A DNA stretch of 64,000 nt from Xanthomonas sp. (GTDB taxonomy: Bacteria; Pseudomonadota; Gammaproteobacteria; Xanthomonadales; Xanthomonadaceae): positions 1-64,000 of the forward strand of contig NZ_JAFIWC010000007.1 in assembly GCF_017163755.1 (NCBI RefSeq), given 5' to 3'. How positions within the stretch are numbered: the stretch's first letter is position 1; every line of letters starts with the position of its first letter. Position numbers and translations under genes: made by a program. Below the pieces are notes generated by a model. The model had not been told where the DNA came from. It saw only the letters and a program-made list of their open reading frames with translations, and did not search any database. Shown here piece by piece: positions 53,835-61,677 of the stretch.

Positions 53835-55955
53835 CTACAGCCGCACGTCGATCCGTACCGTGTCGCTGCCGGCGCCGCGCGCGACGACGATGCGCTCGCC
53901 GACCCGCTCGAAGCTCAGGTCCACCTGCCGTTCGCCGACCCGCAGCCGCTGCAGCTGCAGGCGGTTCACCCCGTCCGGCAGGCACGGCCGGTCGACGTGC
54001 ACTTCGCCGCGCGCGGCATCGATGCGCACGCCGAGGCAGGCCTGCAGCAGCATGAACACCGAACCGGCCGCCCACGCCTGCGGCAGGCAGGCGACCGGAT
54101 AGGCGATCGGCGCCTGCCCCGGCGAACGCGGGAAGCCGCAGAACAGCTCCGGCAGGCGCATGCCGAAGTGGGCCGCGGCCTCGAACAGTTCGGTCAGCAG
54201 CCGCGCCGCATCCAGGCGCTCGCCGTAGCGCGCGATGCCGGCCGCGCACAGCGCCACGTCGTGCGGCCATACCGAGCCGTCGTGGTAGGACATCGGGTTG
54301 TAGCGCGCCTGGCCCGAGGCCAGCGTGCGCACGCCCCATCCGCCGTCGAACGCCGGCGACCCCAGCTGCGCGGCCACCGCGCGCGCATGCTCGGCCGAGG
54401 TCGCACCGGCGAACAACAGGTGCCCGGCGTTGGAGGCGCGCACGCGGCAGCGCCGGCCTTCGCCGTCGCGCGCGATGGCGTAGAAGTTCAGCGCCGGGTC
54501 CCAGAACAGCGTCTCGATCTTCTCGCGCAGCGCCTGTGCGCGCGCATTCCAGCGCGCGGCGTCGGCATGCGCGCCGCGCGCGTCGGCCAGGGCCGCCAGC
54601 GCCTCCAGTCCGGCACAGGCATAGCCCTGCACTTCCACCAGCGCGATCGGGCCGGGCGGGATCGTGCCGTCTTCGTGGAACACCGAATCGCCGCTGTCCT
54701 TCCAGCCCTGGTTCAACAGCCCGCCCGGTTCGCCGCGGTGGTAGGCCAGCAGGCCGTCGCGGTCGGCGTCGCAGCTGCGTTCGATCCAGCCCGCGGCCGC
54801 GGTCAGCGACGGCCACAGCTGGTCGACGAAGGCCTGGTCGCCGCTGCGCTCGGCGTAGGCGCCGGCGAGCATCAGGAACAGCGGCGTGGTGTCCACACCG
54901 CCGTAGTACAGGCCGAACGGCAACTCCTGCAGCGCCACCATCTCGCCCTTGCGCGATTCGTGCATGATCTTGCCGGGCGTCGAATCGCGGAACGCGGAGG
55001 TCTCGCGTGCCTGGTGCTGGGCCAGATACGCCAGCACCCCGCGCGCCAGCGACGGATCCAGCCACAGCGTCTGCAGCGCGGTGATCACCGCATCGCGGCC
55101 GAACGGGGTGGAGAACCAGGGAATGCCGGCGTAGGGATAGGGCCCGGTGGGCAGGTCGCTGGTCAGCAGCGCGATGTCGGCGCGCGAGCGCTGCAGCCAC
55201 GCATTGAACAGGCGGTTGCTGCTGCGCGGCTGCGCGCCGGTGCGGCGCCGGCGGCGCATCGCGTGCAGCGCGGCGGCCGCGGCGCGGCGGAAGCGCGCGC
55301 GATCGGGCTGCGCCGGATCGGCGCCGGCTTCCAGGTACAGGGTATGGCTGCCGCCAGGCGGCAGCTCCAGCTGGAAGTCGGCGCGGTCGGCGATCAGCAC
55401 CTGCGGCGGCTGGGAAAAACTCAGGCACAACTGCCGCATCTGCCCGTCCAGGCCCACGTAGCTCAGGTTCGCCGCCTGCGCCGACAGCGCCGGCGGCAGC
55501 TGCTGGCCGCGGCCGTTGCGGCGCGCGCCGCGCACCTCGAACATGTCGTGGAAGTCGGCGCCGAACTCCAGCCCGATGGCGAAGCGCAGCGGTGCTTCGC
55601 CGTAGTTGCGGCAGGTGATGCGCTCGTACATGCGCGCGTCCCACAGAAAACGCGTGCGCTCGACGTGAATCACCCCTTCGGCCGGCGCCGTGTCGCCCAG
55701 CGGCGGCAGCGGGCGGTTGGTCAGGTGCACGGTGAGCAGCACGTTGTCGCCGCCCACGCCGGCGCTCAGCAGCGACGGTTCGGTGTCGCCGAGCCGCAGC
55801 CGCAGCCGCGACAGCACCCGGGTGCCGTCGCGGTACAGCCCGTCGCCGTGGCTGTCGACGATGTCGCCGCGGGCGTCGCAGACCAGGAAGGTGTCGCCGT
55901 CCTTCAGCGCGTGCCGTACCGCCTGCTGGTTGGACGCGGCCGCCGCGTCAGACAT
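53835..55955 (-). CDS. Glycogen-debranching-type amylo-alpha-1,6-glucosidase
   Basis: A 706-residue enzyme of the bacterial/archaeal glycogen debranching family. The N-terminal domain (about 10-230, GDTFLVCDARGDIVDSHGDGLYRDGTRVLSRL) is the GDE_N_bis type, and the (alpha/alpha)6 catalytic domain from about 290 includes GIPWFSTPFGRDAVITALQTL, NQGWKDSGDSVFHEDG with the acidic residues, and YHDGSVWPHDVALCAAG. It is probably cytosolic and acts on branched or short alpha-glucans. ATG 55955 overlaps the glycosyltransferase gene upstream by 8 bases, so the pair is coupled. Confidence 0.93.
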   Translation of the reverse strand: MSDAAAASNQQAVRHALKDGDTFLVCDARGDIVDSHGDGLYRDGTRVLSRLRLRLGDTEPSLLSAGVGGDNVLLTVHLTNRPLPPLGDTAPAEGVIHVERTRFLWDARMYERITCRNYGEAPLRFAIGLEFGADFHDMFEVRGARRNGRGQQLPPALSAQAANLSYVGLDGQMRQLCLSFSQPPQVLIADRADFQLELPPGGSHTLYLEAGADPAQPDRARFRRAAAAALHAMRRRRRTGAQPRSSNRLFNAWLQRSRADIALLTSDLPTGPYPYAGIPWFSTPFGRDAVITALQTLWLDPSLARGVLAYLAQHQARETSAFRDSTPGKIMHESRKGEMVALQELPFGLYYGGVDTTPLFLMLAGAYAERSGDQAFVDQLWPSLTAAAGWIERSCDADRDGLLAYHRGEPGGLLNQGWKDSGDSVFHEDGTIPPGPIALVEVQGYACAGLEALAALADARGAHADAARWNARAQALREKIETLFWDPALNFYAIARDGEGRRCRVRASNAGHLLFAGATSAEHARAVAAQLGSPAFDGGWGVRTLASGQARYNPMSYHDGSVWPHDVALCAAGIARYGERLDAARLLTELFEAAAHFGMRLPELFCGFPRSPGQAPIAYPVACLPQAWAAGSVFMLLQACLGVRIDAARGEVHVDRPCLPDGVNRLQLQRLRVGERQVDLSFERVGERIVVARGAGSDTVRIDVRL

Positions 55956-57054
55956 GGGCCGCCTCGCCAAGGCCGTGCGCGGCGCGGCCCATCCGACCCA
56001 CGTGGCCGAGCAGCGGGCTGGCGTTGCCGGAGCCGAGCAGCTGCCGGTACGCCTCGACGTAGCGGCGCGCCATCACCTGTGCCGAGAAGCGCTGCTCGAA
56101 ACGGCGCCGGATCAGGCGCCGGTCGAGCGCCTGCGCGCGCTGCACCGCGGTCAGCGCCTGTTGTTCGGAGTCGACGATGAAGCCGGTGACGCCGTCCTCG
56201 ACCACCTCGCGCACCGAGCCGTGGTCCCAGGCGATCACCGGCGTGCCGCAGGCCATCGCCTCGATCATCACCAGCCCGAACGGCTCCGGCCAGTCGATCG
56301 GGAACAGCAGCGCGCGCGCGTGGCCGAGCAGCTCGCGCTTGCCCGCGTCGCCGATCTCGCCGACCAGCTCCACCCCGTCGCCCAGCAGCGGCTGGATCGC
56401 CTCGCGGTAGTAATGCACATCGGCGGTGTCGATCTTGGCGGCCATGCGCAACGGCAGCCCGGCGCTGCGCGCGATGGCGATGGCGCGGTCGGGCCGCTTC
56501 TCCGGCGAAATGCGGCCGAGGAACGCCAGGTAGTCGCCGCGCGGCTGCGCCGCCGGCGCGTACAGCGCATCGGGCAGGCCGTGCGGCACCGTCGCCAGCC
56601 AGTTGCCCATCGGCAACGGACGCCGCTGCTGGTCGGAGATCGACACCAGCGGGTACTGCGGCCAGCGCCGGTAGGCCTGGTCCAGGTCCTTCAGGTCCAG
56701 GCGCCCGTGCAGCGTGGTCAGGGTGCGCGCGGCCAGGTCCTCGAAGAACGGGAAATGCAGCAGGTCCACGTGGAAGTGCAGGATGTCGAAGCGTCCGGCC
56801 TGGCGGCGTACTTCCTGCAGCATCGACAGGTGCGCCGCCAGGTCCGATTTCAGCGGCGCCGGATCCAGGCGGATGGCGCAATCGCGCATCGGCACCAGTT
56901 CGGCGCGGGTGCGGGTGTCGGCGCTGGCGAAGACGCTGACCTGGTGGCCAAGGCCGACCTGCGCATCGGCCAGGTAGGCGACGATGCGCTCGGTGCCGCC
57001 GTACAGGCGCGGCGGCACCGCTTCGTAGAGGGGAGCGATATGGGCGATACGCAT
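55948..57054 (-). CDS. GT4-family glycosyltransferase
   Basis: A 368-residue retaining glycosyltransferase with the GT-B fold. Acceptor domain near the N terminus has PPRLYGGTERIVAYLADA; the donor domain has GRISPEKRPDRAI and the E-x7-E motif in EPFGLVMIEAMACGTPVIAW. The donor and acceptor are unknown; given the coupled debranching enzyme, a glucan or trehalose-type product is one possibility. ATG 57054 starts the conserved MRIAHIAPL. Follows hsp20 after 80 bases that contain a perfect hairpin. Confidence 0.93.
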   Translation of the reverse strand: MRIAHIAPLYEAVPPRLYGGTERIVAYLADAQVGLGHQVSVFASADTRTRAELVPMRDCAIRLDPAPLKSDLAAHLSMLQEVRRQAGRFDILHFHVDLLHFPFFEDLAARTLTTLHGRLDLKDLDQAYRRWPQYPLVSISDQQRRPLPMGNWLATVPHGLPDALYAPAAQPRGDYLAFLGRISPEKRPDRAIAIARSAGLPLRMAAKIDTADVHYYREAIQPLLGDGVELVGEIGDAGKRELLGHARALLFPIDWPEPFGLVMIEAMACGTPVIAWDHGSVREVVEDGVTGFIVDSEQQALTAVQRAQALDRRLIRRRFEQRFSAQVMARRYVEAYRQLLGSGNASPLLGHVGRMGRAAHGLGEAAHV

Positions 57055-57072
57055 GGAATCTCGCAACGCAGG

Positions 57073-57097
57073 GCCGGCGCGGGCGGGCCGCGCCGGC
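57073..57097 (-). other. Perfect hairpin between hsp20 and glycosyltransferase genes
   Basis: GCCGGCGCGG and CCGCGCCGGC form a 10-bp perfect stem with a 5-base loop. No T-run follows on the minus strand, so it is more likely a partial terminator, pause or mRNA-stability structure than a full terminator. Confidence 0.5.
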
Positions 57098-57134
57098 GTT
57101 GATCGGGAGGGAATGGCGCAGCGGCGTGCGCGGC

Positions 57135-57653
57135 TCAGCTGGACGTGCCGACCGGTATCCGGATCGGCGCCGGCTGCGCCTGCAGGTCCTTGGGCAGGGT
57201 GACGGACAGCACGCCGTCGCGGAACTCGGCGCGCGCCTGCTCGGCCAGCACCGGCGCATGCAGCGGGATGCGCCGTTCGAAGCGGCCGTAGTAGCGCTCG
57301 CTCAGGCGCCGTTCGCGGTCGTGGCGTTCGCTCGCGCGCTCGCCGCGCAGCACCAGGCTGCCGTCGTCCAGGGTCACCTCCACGTCGTCCTGGCGCAGGC
57401 CGGGCAGCTCGGCGCTGACCACGATCTCCTGGTCGCGCTCGGCCACTTCCACGCTGGGCCAGGTGCCGGCCGGGGCCACGTCGCGATCGGCGGCGCGGCC
57501 ATCGGCGGGCGCGAACAACGCGTCCGCCTGCTGCCACAACTCGTCGAACAGGCGGTTCATGTCGCGGTGCAAGGCGGCGAAGGAAGCACGTCCATCGCGC
57601 ACGGGTTGCAGGCTGCGATGGCGGTTCCAAGGGATCAACTGACTGATGCTCAT
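57135..57653 (-). CDS. Small heat-shock protein (Hsp20/alpha-crystallin)
   Basis: A 172-residue ATP-independent chaperone. The alpha-crystallin domain runs from about 65 to 160 (PSVEVAERDQEIVVSAELPGLRQDDVEVTLDDGSLVLRGE, FERRIPLHAPV, FRDGVLSVTLPKD), with the C-terminal I-x-I-type tail IRIPVG for oligomer packing. The N-terminal part is helical. GAGGAG lies six bases before ATG 57653, and a sigma-32-type promoter about 130 bases upstream. Confidence 0.95.
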   Translation of the reverse strand: MSISQLIPWNRHRSLQPVRDGRASFAALHRDMNRLFDELWQQADALFAPADGRAADRDVAPAGTWPSVEVAERDQEIVVSAELPGLRQDDVEVTLDDGSLVLRGERASERHDRERRLSERYYGRFERRIPLHAPVLAEQARAEFRDGVLSVTLPKDLQAQPAPIRIPVGTSS

Positions 57654-57969
57654 GACAGTTCTCCTCGAAAGGCGGTCGGGACAAGGACACCCTCGCCGGC
57701 CCAGGCCTCCGCTGCATCCACGACGGCACCCGCCGTGGACAGCGCGCGGCGGCCTTGGCGCGCGGCGCTGGGCGCGGCGCTAGTTGGGAATCGTCGCAGG
57801 CGTTTTCAAGCCGGGGCCGGCCACGGCGGAACGCGGCGAATTCAGCGGACGGTTAGCAACATCATCGCGCGCGCCGCCGCGTCTCCGCGCTCATCCATCG
57901 CGTGCGCAATGTGGTGCGGGGCACGGCACCAGTGCGGCCCACGGTCGCTGGATCCGGCCACCGCGGCGG
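57654..57969. other. 316-bp region holding hsp20 leader and promoter
   Basis: Between the hsp20 start and the stop of the lipoprotein hydrolase gene on the same strand. It includes the hsp20 ribosome binding site (57660-57670), the sigma-32-type promoter at 57781-57810 and, closer to 57969, GC-rich DNA without a convincing ORF or terminator. I saw no ROSE-type thermometer, but the ~120-base leader leaves room for RNA structure. Confidence 0.55.
57781..57810 (-). promoter_or_regulatory. Sigma-32 type heat-shock promoter for hsp20
   Basis: On the minus strand CTTGAAA (57810-57804) exactly matches the sigma-32 -35 consensus, and CCCAACTA (57788-57781) approximates the CCCCATNT -10, with a 15-base gap within the usual 13-16 range. 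Transcription would start about 120 bases before hsp20 ATG 57653. Confidence 0.75.
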
Positions 57970-59931
57970 CTATTCCGATGCGATCTGCTCGTGCAGGATG
58001 CGGCGGATCTCGATGATCGCCTGCGGCGTCTCCTGCACGCTGTGCCAGGACGTGATCACCTTCTCCGACGCGGCGCCTGGCATGTGCGCGCTGCGGTACG
58101 GCACCAGGCCGTCGTCGGCGTCGGCCAGCGGCACCGCGGGATCGCGCCGGGCGATGATCGAGTGGTAGCGCACCGCCGGCGACACCGGCAGGTCGGCCGC
58201 CGCGCGCACGAATGGATCGGTGTCGCGCAGGTTGTCGATGCTGTTGGGCAGGGTCGGCGGGCCGCCGTCCTGCCCGCTCAGCTCGCGCACCGCATCGCCG
58301 AACCGGTCGAGCAGCGTGGCCGGCAGCCGGATCAGGCGGCCGATGAAGCGGCCCAGCCGGCCTTCGGCGATCGCGGTGCCGCGCTGCGGCGCGGCGATGA
58401 AGATCGCGCGGTCGACCTGCGGCAGCGGCGCGAAATGCAGCAGCGGCTGCAGGCGCTCGCGCAAGCGCGCGCCGCGTTCGCCCGGCAGCGCGCGCCCGGC
58501 GAGCAACGCATCCCAGACCTGCTCGCCGGAGGCGGTGACCAGCAGGCGCGCGATCACCCCGCCCATGCTGTGCCCGACCAGCACCATGTGCCGCGACGCC
58601 GGCGCGCGCCCCTGCGGATCGAAATGCTGCAGGGTCTGCTCGAGCAGGGTCTCGATCTGCGCGCGGTTCCAGGCGATCGGCATGTTGGTCGGGTAGTAGA
58701 CCTGCCAGATCTGGTAGTGCCGGCGCAGCTGCTCGTCGCCCATGATCTCGTTGGCGACGTTGACCCAGGCTTCCGGGCTGCTGCCCAGGCCGTGCAGCAT
58801 CAGCACGATGCGGCGCTGCGGGTCGTAGGGCTGCATCAGGTACAGATGCGGCCGCTCGATGCCGCGTTCGCGCCCGAGCATGGAGCGCAGCGATTGCGCG
58901 GCGAAGCCCGAGCGCGCCAGCCACAGGCCGTAGGCGGCGGTGAAGTTGGCCGCCAGCGGCAGCCGCTGCCCGTGCACATCGACCTCGGCCTGGCGGTACG
59001 GGTCGTACGGCGCCACCACCGCCGTGCGCGTGGCCAGCACCTGCGCCTGGGTGTCGCCTTCGAAGCGCAGCAGCGCGGTGGTCGGCGCGAACGGCATCTC
59101 GCTGAACCCCGGCAGGTCGCGCGGCGGTGTCGCCGACGCGGCGGACGCGGCCGGCAGCGCGGTCGGGTCGCCGACCTGCGCCGGCGATATCTCCGCGACC
59201 AGTTCGGCGCCGAAACCGTCGCGCCGGTAGCTGCTGCGCAGGCCGTCGAAGCGCAGCGACGATGCCGGGATCATCGCCTCCGGGCGCGCCGCGCCGCCGG
59301 GCAGGCGGAAGCCGCCCATCTCCGCGCGCACCGTCCACCCGGCCAGGGTCAACGTATCGGCCTCGCGCAGTTCGCTGGCGCCGCTGGCGCGCCAGCGCTC
59401 GAACAGGCCGCCGACGACCTGCTGCACCGCATAGTTGTAGTAGTCGCGCACCTGCGTCTGCCGGTCCTCGAAGGCGCGGGCGCTGGCCGGGCGCGCGGTG
59501 TAGAACAGATAGGCGTAGGCATGCCGCGCCGCTTCCAGCCACGCCTGCAAGGCCGCATCGTCCAGCGCCGCGCCGGCCTTGTTCGCGCGCGCGCCAGGGG
59601 TGCGCGCCAGCGCCGCGCGCACCCACAGCTCCGACAGCGTCGCCAGGCGGCGCTCCTCGTCCAGGCCCTGCACTGTGCCCAGTTGCGCCGCGCAGGCGGG
59701 AATGTCCGCCTCGCACGCCTTGAGCTCGATCGCCACCACGCGCAGCGCTTCGCGGCTGGCGTCGCTGAGCTCGCCGGTGCTGAGCACGTCGCCGCGCTTG
59801 GTCGCGATGTAGTCGCCCGAGCCGCGCGACTGCACGGTGACCATCGCGCAGCCGGACGCGGCGAGCAGGGCGCCGACGGCCAGCGCGCGCGCGGCGAGGA
59901 CCCAGCCGCGCCTGCCGTCCGCCGCGCGCAT
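57970..59931 (-). CDS. Lipoprotein alpha/beta-hydrolase (lipase-like)
   Basis: A 653-residue predicted lipoprotein; the lipobox ASGC gives mature Cys28. The first ~360 residues form a domain I do not recognise. The second part is an alpha/beta hydrolase: oxyanion region LMLHGLGSSPEAW near 378, nucleophile elbow GHSMGG with Ser455, Asp in DADDGLVPY near 606 and His630 in SWHSVQ. It resembles PGAP1/lipase-type esterases. Its ATG shares one base with the stop of the Lnb-domain gene (TGATG), so it is the last gene of the TetR-Lnb-hydrolase operon. Confidence 0.9.
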   Translation of the reverse strand: MRAADGRRGWVLAARALAVGALLAASGCAMVTVQSRGSGDYIATKRGDVLSTGELSDASREALRVVAIELKACEADIPACAAQLGTVQGLDEERRLATLSELWVRAALARTPGARANKAGAALDDAALQAWLEAARHAYAYLFYTARPASARAFEDRQTQVRDYYNYAVQQVVGGLFERWRASGASELREADTLTLAGWTVRAEMGGFRLPGGAARPEAMIPASSLRFDGLRSSYRRDGFGAELVAEISPAQVGDPTALPAASAASATPPRDLPGFSEMPFAPTTALLRFEGDTQAQVLATRTAVVAPYDPYRQAEVDVHGQRLPLAANFTAAYGLWLARSGFAAQSLRSMLGRERGIERPHLYLMQPYDPQRRIVLMLHGLGSSPEAWVNVANEIMGDEQLRRHYQIWQVYYPTNMPIAWNRAQIETLLEQTLQHFDPQGRAPASRHMVLVGHSMGGVIARLLVTASGEQVWDALLAGRALPGERGARLRERLQPLLHFAPLPQVDRAIFIAAPQRGTAIAEGRLGRFIGRLIRLPATLLDRFGDAVRELSGQDGGPPTLPNSIDNLRDTDPFVRAAADLPVSPAVRYHSIIARRDPAVPLADADDGLVPYRSAHMPGAASEKVITSWHSVQETPQAIIEIRRILHEQIASE

Positions 59932-61016
59932 CAGCGCGGCGCTCCGGCCATCGCCTCGCCCGGCACGCCGATGCGGATGCGCCGGGAGAAGTCCTCGCCG
60001 TCGCCGCCGGCGCGCGCGCGCTCGGTGATGCGACCGCGCGCGCGTAGCGTGGCCAGCGCGTAGCCGGGCACGAAGCCGCGCTGCGCGTGCACGTACGACG
60101 GCAGGTAGCCCGACAGCAGCAGCCGGTAGTCCAGCGGCAGCTGCGGATCGATCTTGCGCACCAGTTCGAACACGATGGTGGTGCAGTTGCTGGTGGCGGT
60201 GTTGTAGAACGCGGGCTTGCGCTGCAGCTGCCGCGCCTGCGCCACGTAGCCCAGGAACAGGCTCCTGAGCTGCGCCGGCGGGATGTTGAGGCGGTACAGG
60301 TACACGTCCTCGCCGCGCACGTTGCTGCGCACCGCCAGGATGTCGCGCTCGTCGGCGGCGACCATCACCTGCTCGAAGTTGCGGAAGAACCCGGCCAGGG
60401 CCGAGAACGATTCGCCGCGTTCCTTGCGGATCTCCAGCGAGAACACCACGCGCTGGCCATCGTCGAAGCCGAACGACACCAGCGTGTGCGCGATCGCCGG
60501 CCCCATCCAGTACGACAGCGCCAGGTCCGCCGACACCAGCCGGTCCAGGTCGTAGCGGCGGGTCTCCCAGCGCGGGGTGTAGTCGCTGTCGCTGCGCCAG
60601 GCGAAGTTGCGCACGTTGTGCAGGGTGACCACGCTGCCGTCGACCTGCGGCTGCAGGGTCATCGCCACGTCATCGGCCCAGTTCCGGTCCTGCTCGGGCA
60701 ACAGCCGCGCCCAGCCGTACACCAGCCCGGCGCAGCCGACGGCGAAGATCAGCGGCAGCACGCGGTAGTCGCGCGCGTGGCGCAGGCCCCACAGCGCCGC
60801 GCCGCCCATCGCCACCCAGCTGATCGCCGCGGCGTAGCGCACCAGCGCGCCGGTGTGCGGCAGGTAGGCCAGGAACAGCCCGCCCCAGACGCTGGCCACC
60901 ACGATCGCCAGCGCCGCGGCGATGCGCAGCGCCCGGCGCATGCGGCTGCGCCGCCTGGCGGCGGCCGGCGCCTTGGCCGCAGGCCGCGGCCTGTCCTCCT
61001 GCCCCGGCGCGCTCAT
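59931..61016 (-). CDS. Lnb-type (DUF4105) membrane protein
   Basis: A 361-residue protein with about three membrane helices in the first 105 residues (28-50, 58-78, 84-103) and a periplasmic DUF4105 domain after that. DUF4105 is the domain of Lnb, which moves an acyl chain within lipoproteins of some Gram-positives. The conserved Cys278 in ATSNCTTIVFELV and His177 in AHTLVSFGF are candidates for the catalytic pair. ATG 61016 overlaps the tetR stop by four bases. The true reaction in this organism is unknown; possible lipoprotein or lipid acyl transfer, or a thiol amidase. Confidence 0.87.
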   Translation of the reverse strand: MSAPGQEDRPRPAAKAPAAARRRSRMRRALRIAAALAIVVASVWGGLFLAYLPHTGALVRYAAAISWVAMGGAALWGLRHARDYRVLPLIFAVGCAGLVYGWARLLPEQDRNWADDVAMTLQPQVDGSVVTLHNVRNFAWRSDSDYTPRWETRRYDLDRLVSADLALSYWMGPAIAHTLVSFGFDDGQRVVFSLEIRKERGESFSALAGFFRNFEQVMVAADERDILAVRSNVRGEDVYLYRLNIPPAQLRSLFLGYVAQARQLQRKPAFYNTATSNCTTIVFELVRKIDPQLPLDYRLLLSGYLPSYVHAQRGFVPGYALATLRARGRITERARAGGDGEDFSRRIRIGVPGEAMAGAPR

Positions 61017-61597
61017 GCGGCGTCCAGCGCGGCGGCGGCCGCCGGCGTGGCCAGCGCGAAGCACAGCAGCCGCCAGCCGCGCAGCGCCAGCGCCTTGCGC
61101 TCGGTCTCGTCGCTGCCGCGCTGGCACGCGCCGAGCATGTCCATCAGCAACGTGAGGTCCTCGCCGTCCACGCCCGCGCGGCACAGGCCGGCGTCGGTGG
61201 CGCGGCGCAGGAACGGCAGCAGCACCGTCAGCAGCCGCGCATGCGCCGCTTCCACCGCCGGATGGTCGCGCGGCATCGAACGCCAGTAGTCGGCCAGCGG
61301 GGCGGACATCGCGATGTGCTCGGCGACGTCGCGCAGCAGCAGAAACAGGCCGTCCGGGCGCTCGCCGATGTCGCGCGCGCAGCATTCCAGCCCGTCCAGG
61401 CCGCGCTGCAGCAGCGCCAGCATCAGCTCGGCGCGGTCGGCGAAGTTGCGGTACAGGGTGGCGCGGCCCAGGCCGGAGCGCTCGACCACCAGCTCCAGCG
61501 GCGCGAGCACGCCGTGTTCGCAGAAGACTTCGTCGGCGGCATCGAGCAGCAGGCGGCGGCGTTGGGCGGCATCGGGACGGATGTTCATCGCCGGCAT
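61013..61597 (-). CDS. TetR family transcriptional repressor
   Basis: A 194-residue regulator. The N-terminal HTH is RRRLLLDAADEVFCEHG ... LELVVERSGLGRATLYRNFADRAELMLALL, followed by the helical ligand domain, with the SBD-like C-terminal part. ATG 61597 gives MPAMNIRPD; ATG 61588 is also possible. A perfect palindrome ends just two bases upstream of 61597, leaving no room for a Shine-Dalgarno there, so translation is either leaderless from 61597 or begins at 61588. First gene of the operon with the Lnb-like and hydrolase genes (ATGA overlap). Confidence 0.92.
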   Translation of the reverse strand: MPAMNIRPDAAQRRRLLLDAADEVFCEHGVLAPLELVVERSGLGRATLYRNFADRAELMLALLQRGLDGLECCARDIGERPDGLFLLLRDVAEHIAMSAPLADYWRSMPRDHPAVEAAHARLLTVLLPFLRRATDAGLCRAGVDGEDLTLLMDMLGACQRGSDETERKALALRGWRLLCFALATPAAAAALDAA

Positions 61598-61599
61598 TA

Positions 61600-61617
61600 T
61601 CGGACAATTTTGTCCGA
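61600..61617. promoter_or_regulatory. Palindromic operator for TetR-type operon
   Basis: TCGGACAA and TTGTCCGA, exact 8-base inverted arms with a 2-base centre (18 bases in all). It lies directly ahead of the tetR start and is much more AT-rich than its surroundings, which is typical of a TetR self-operator overlapping the transcription start. Confidence 0.8.
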
Positions 61618-61677
61618 CAGTGTCGGCGCCGCGCCTTCGCCCCGACCGGCGGTATCGGCGCCGCTCCGCTGCCGGCG

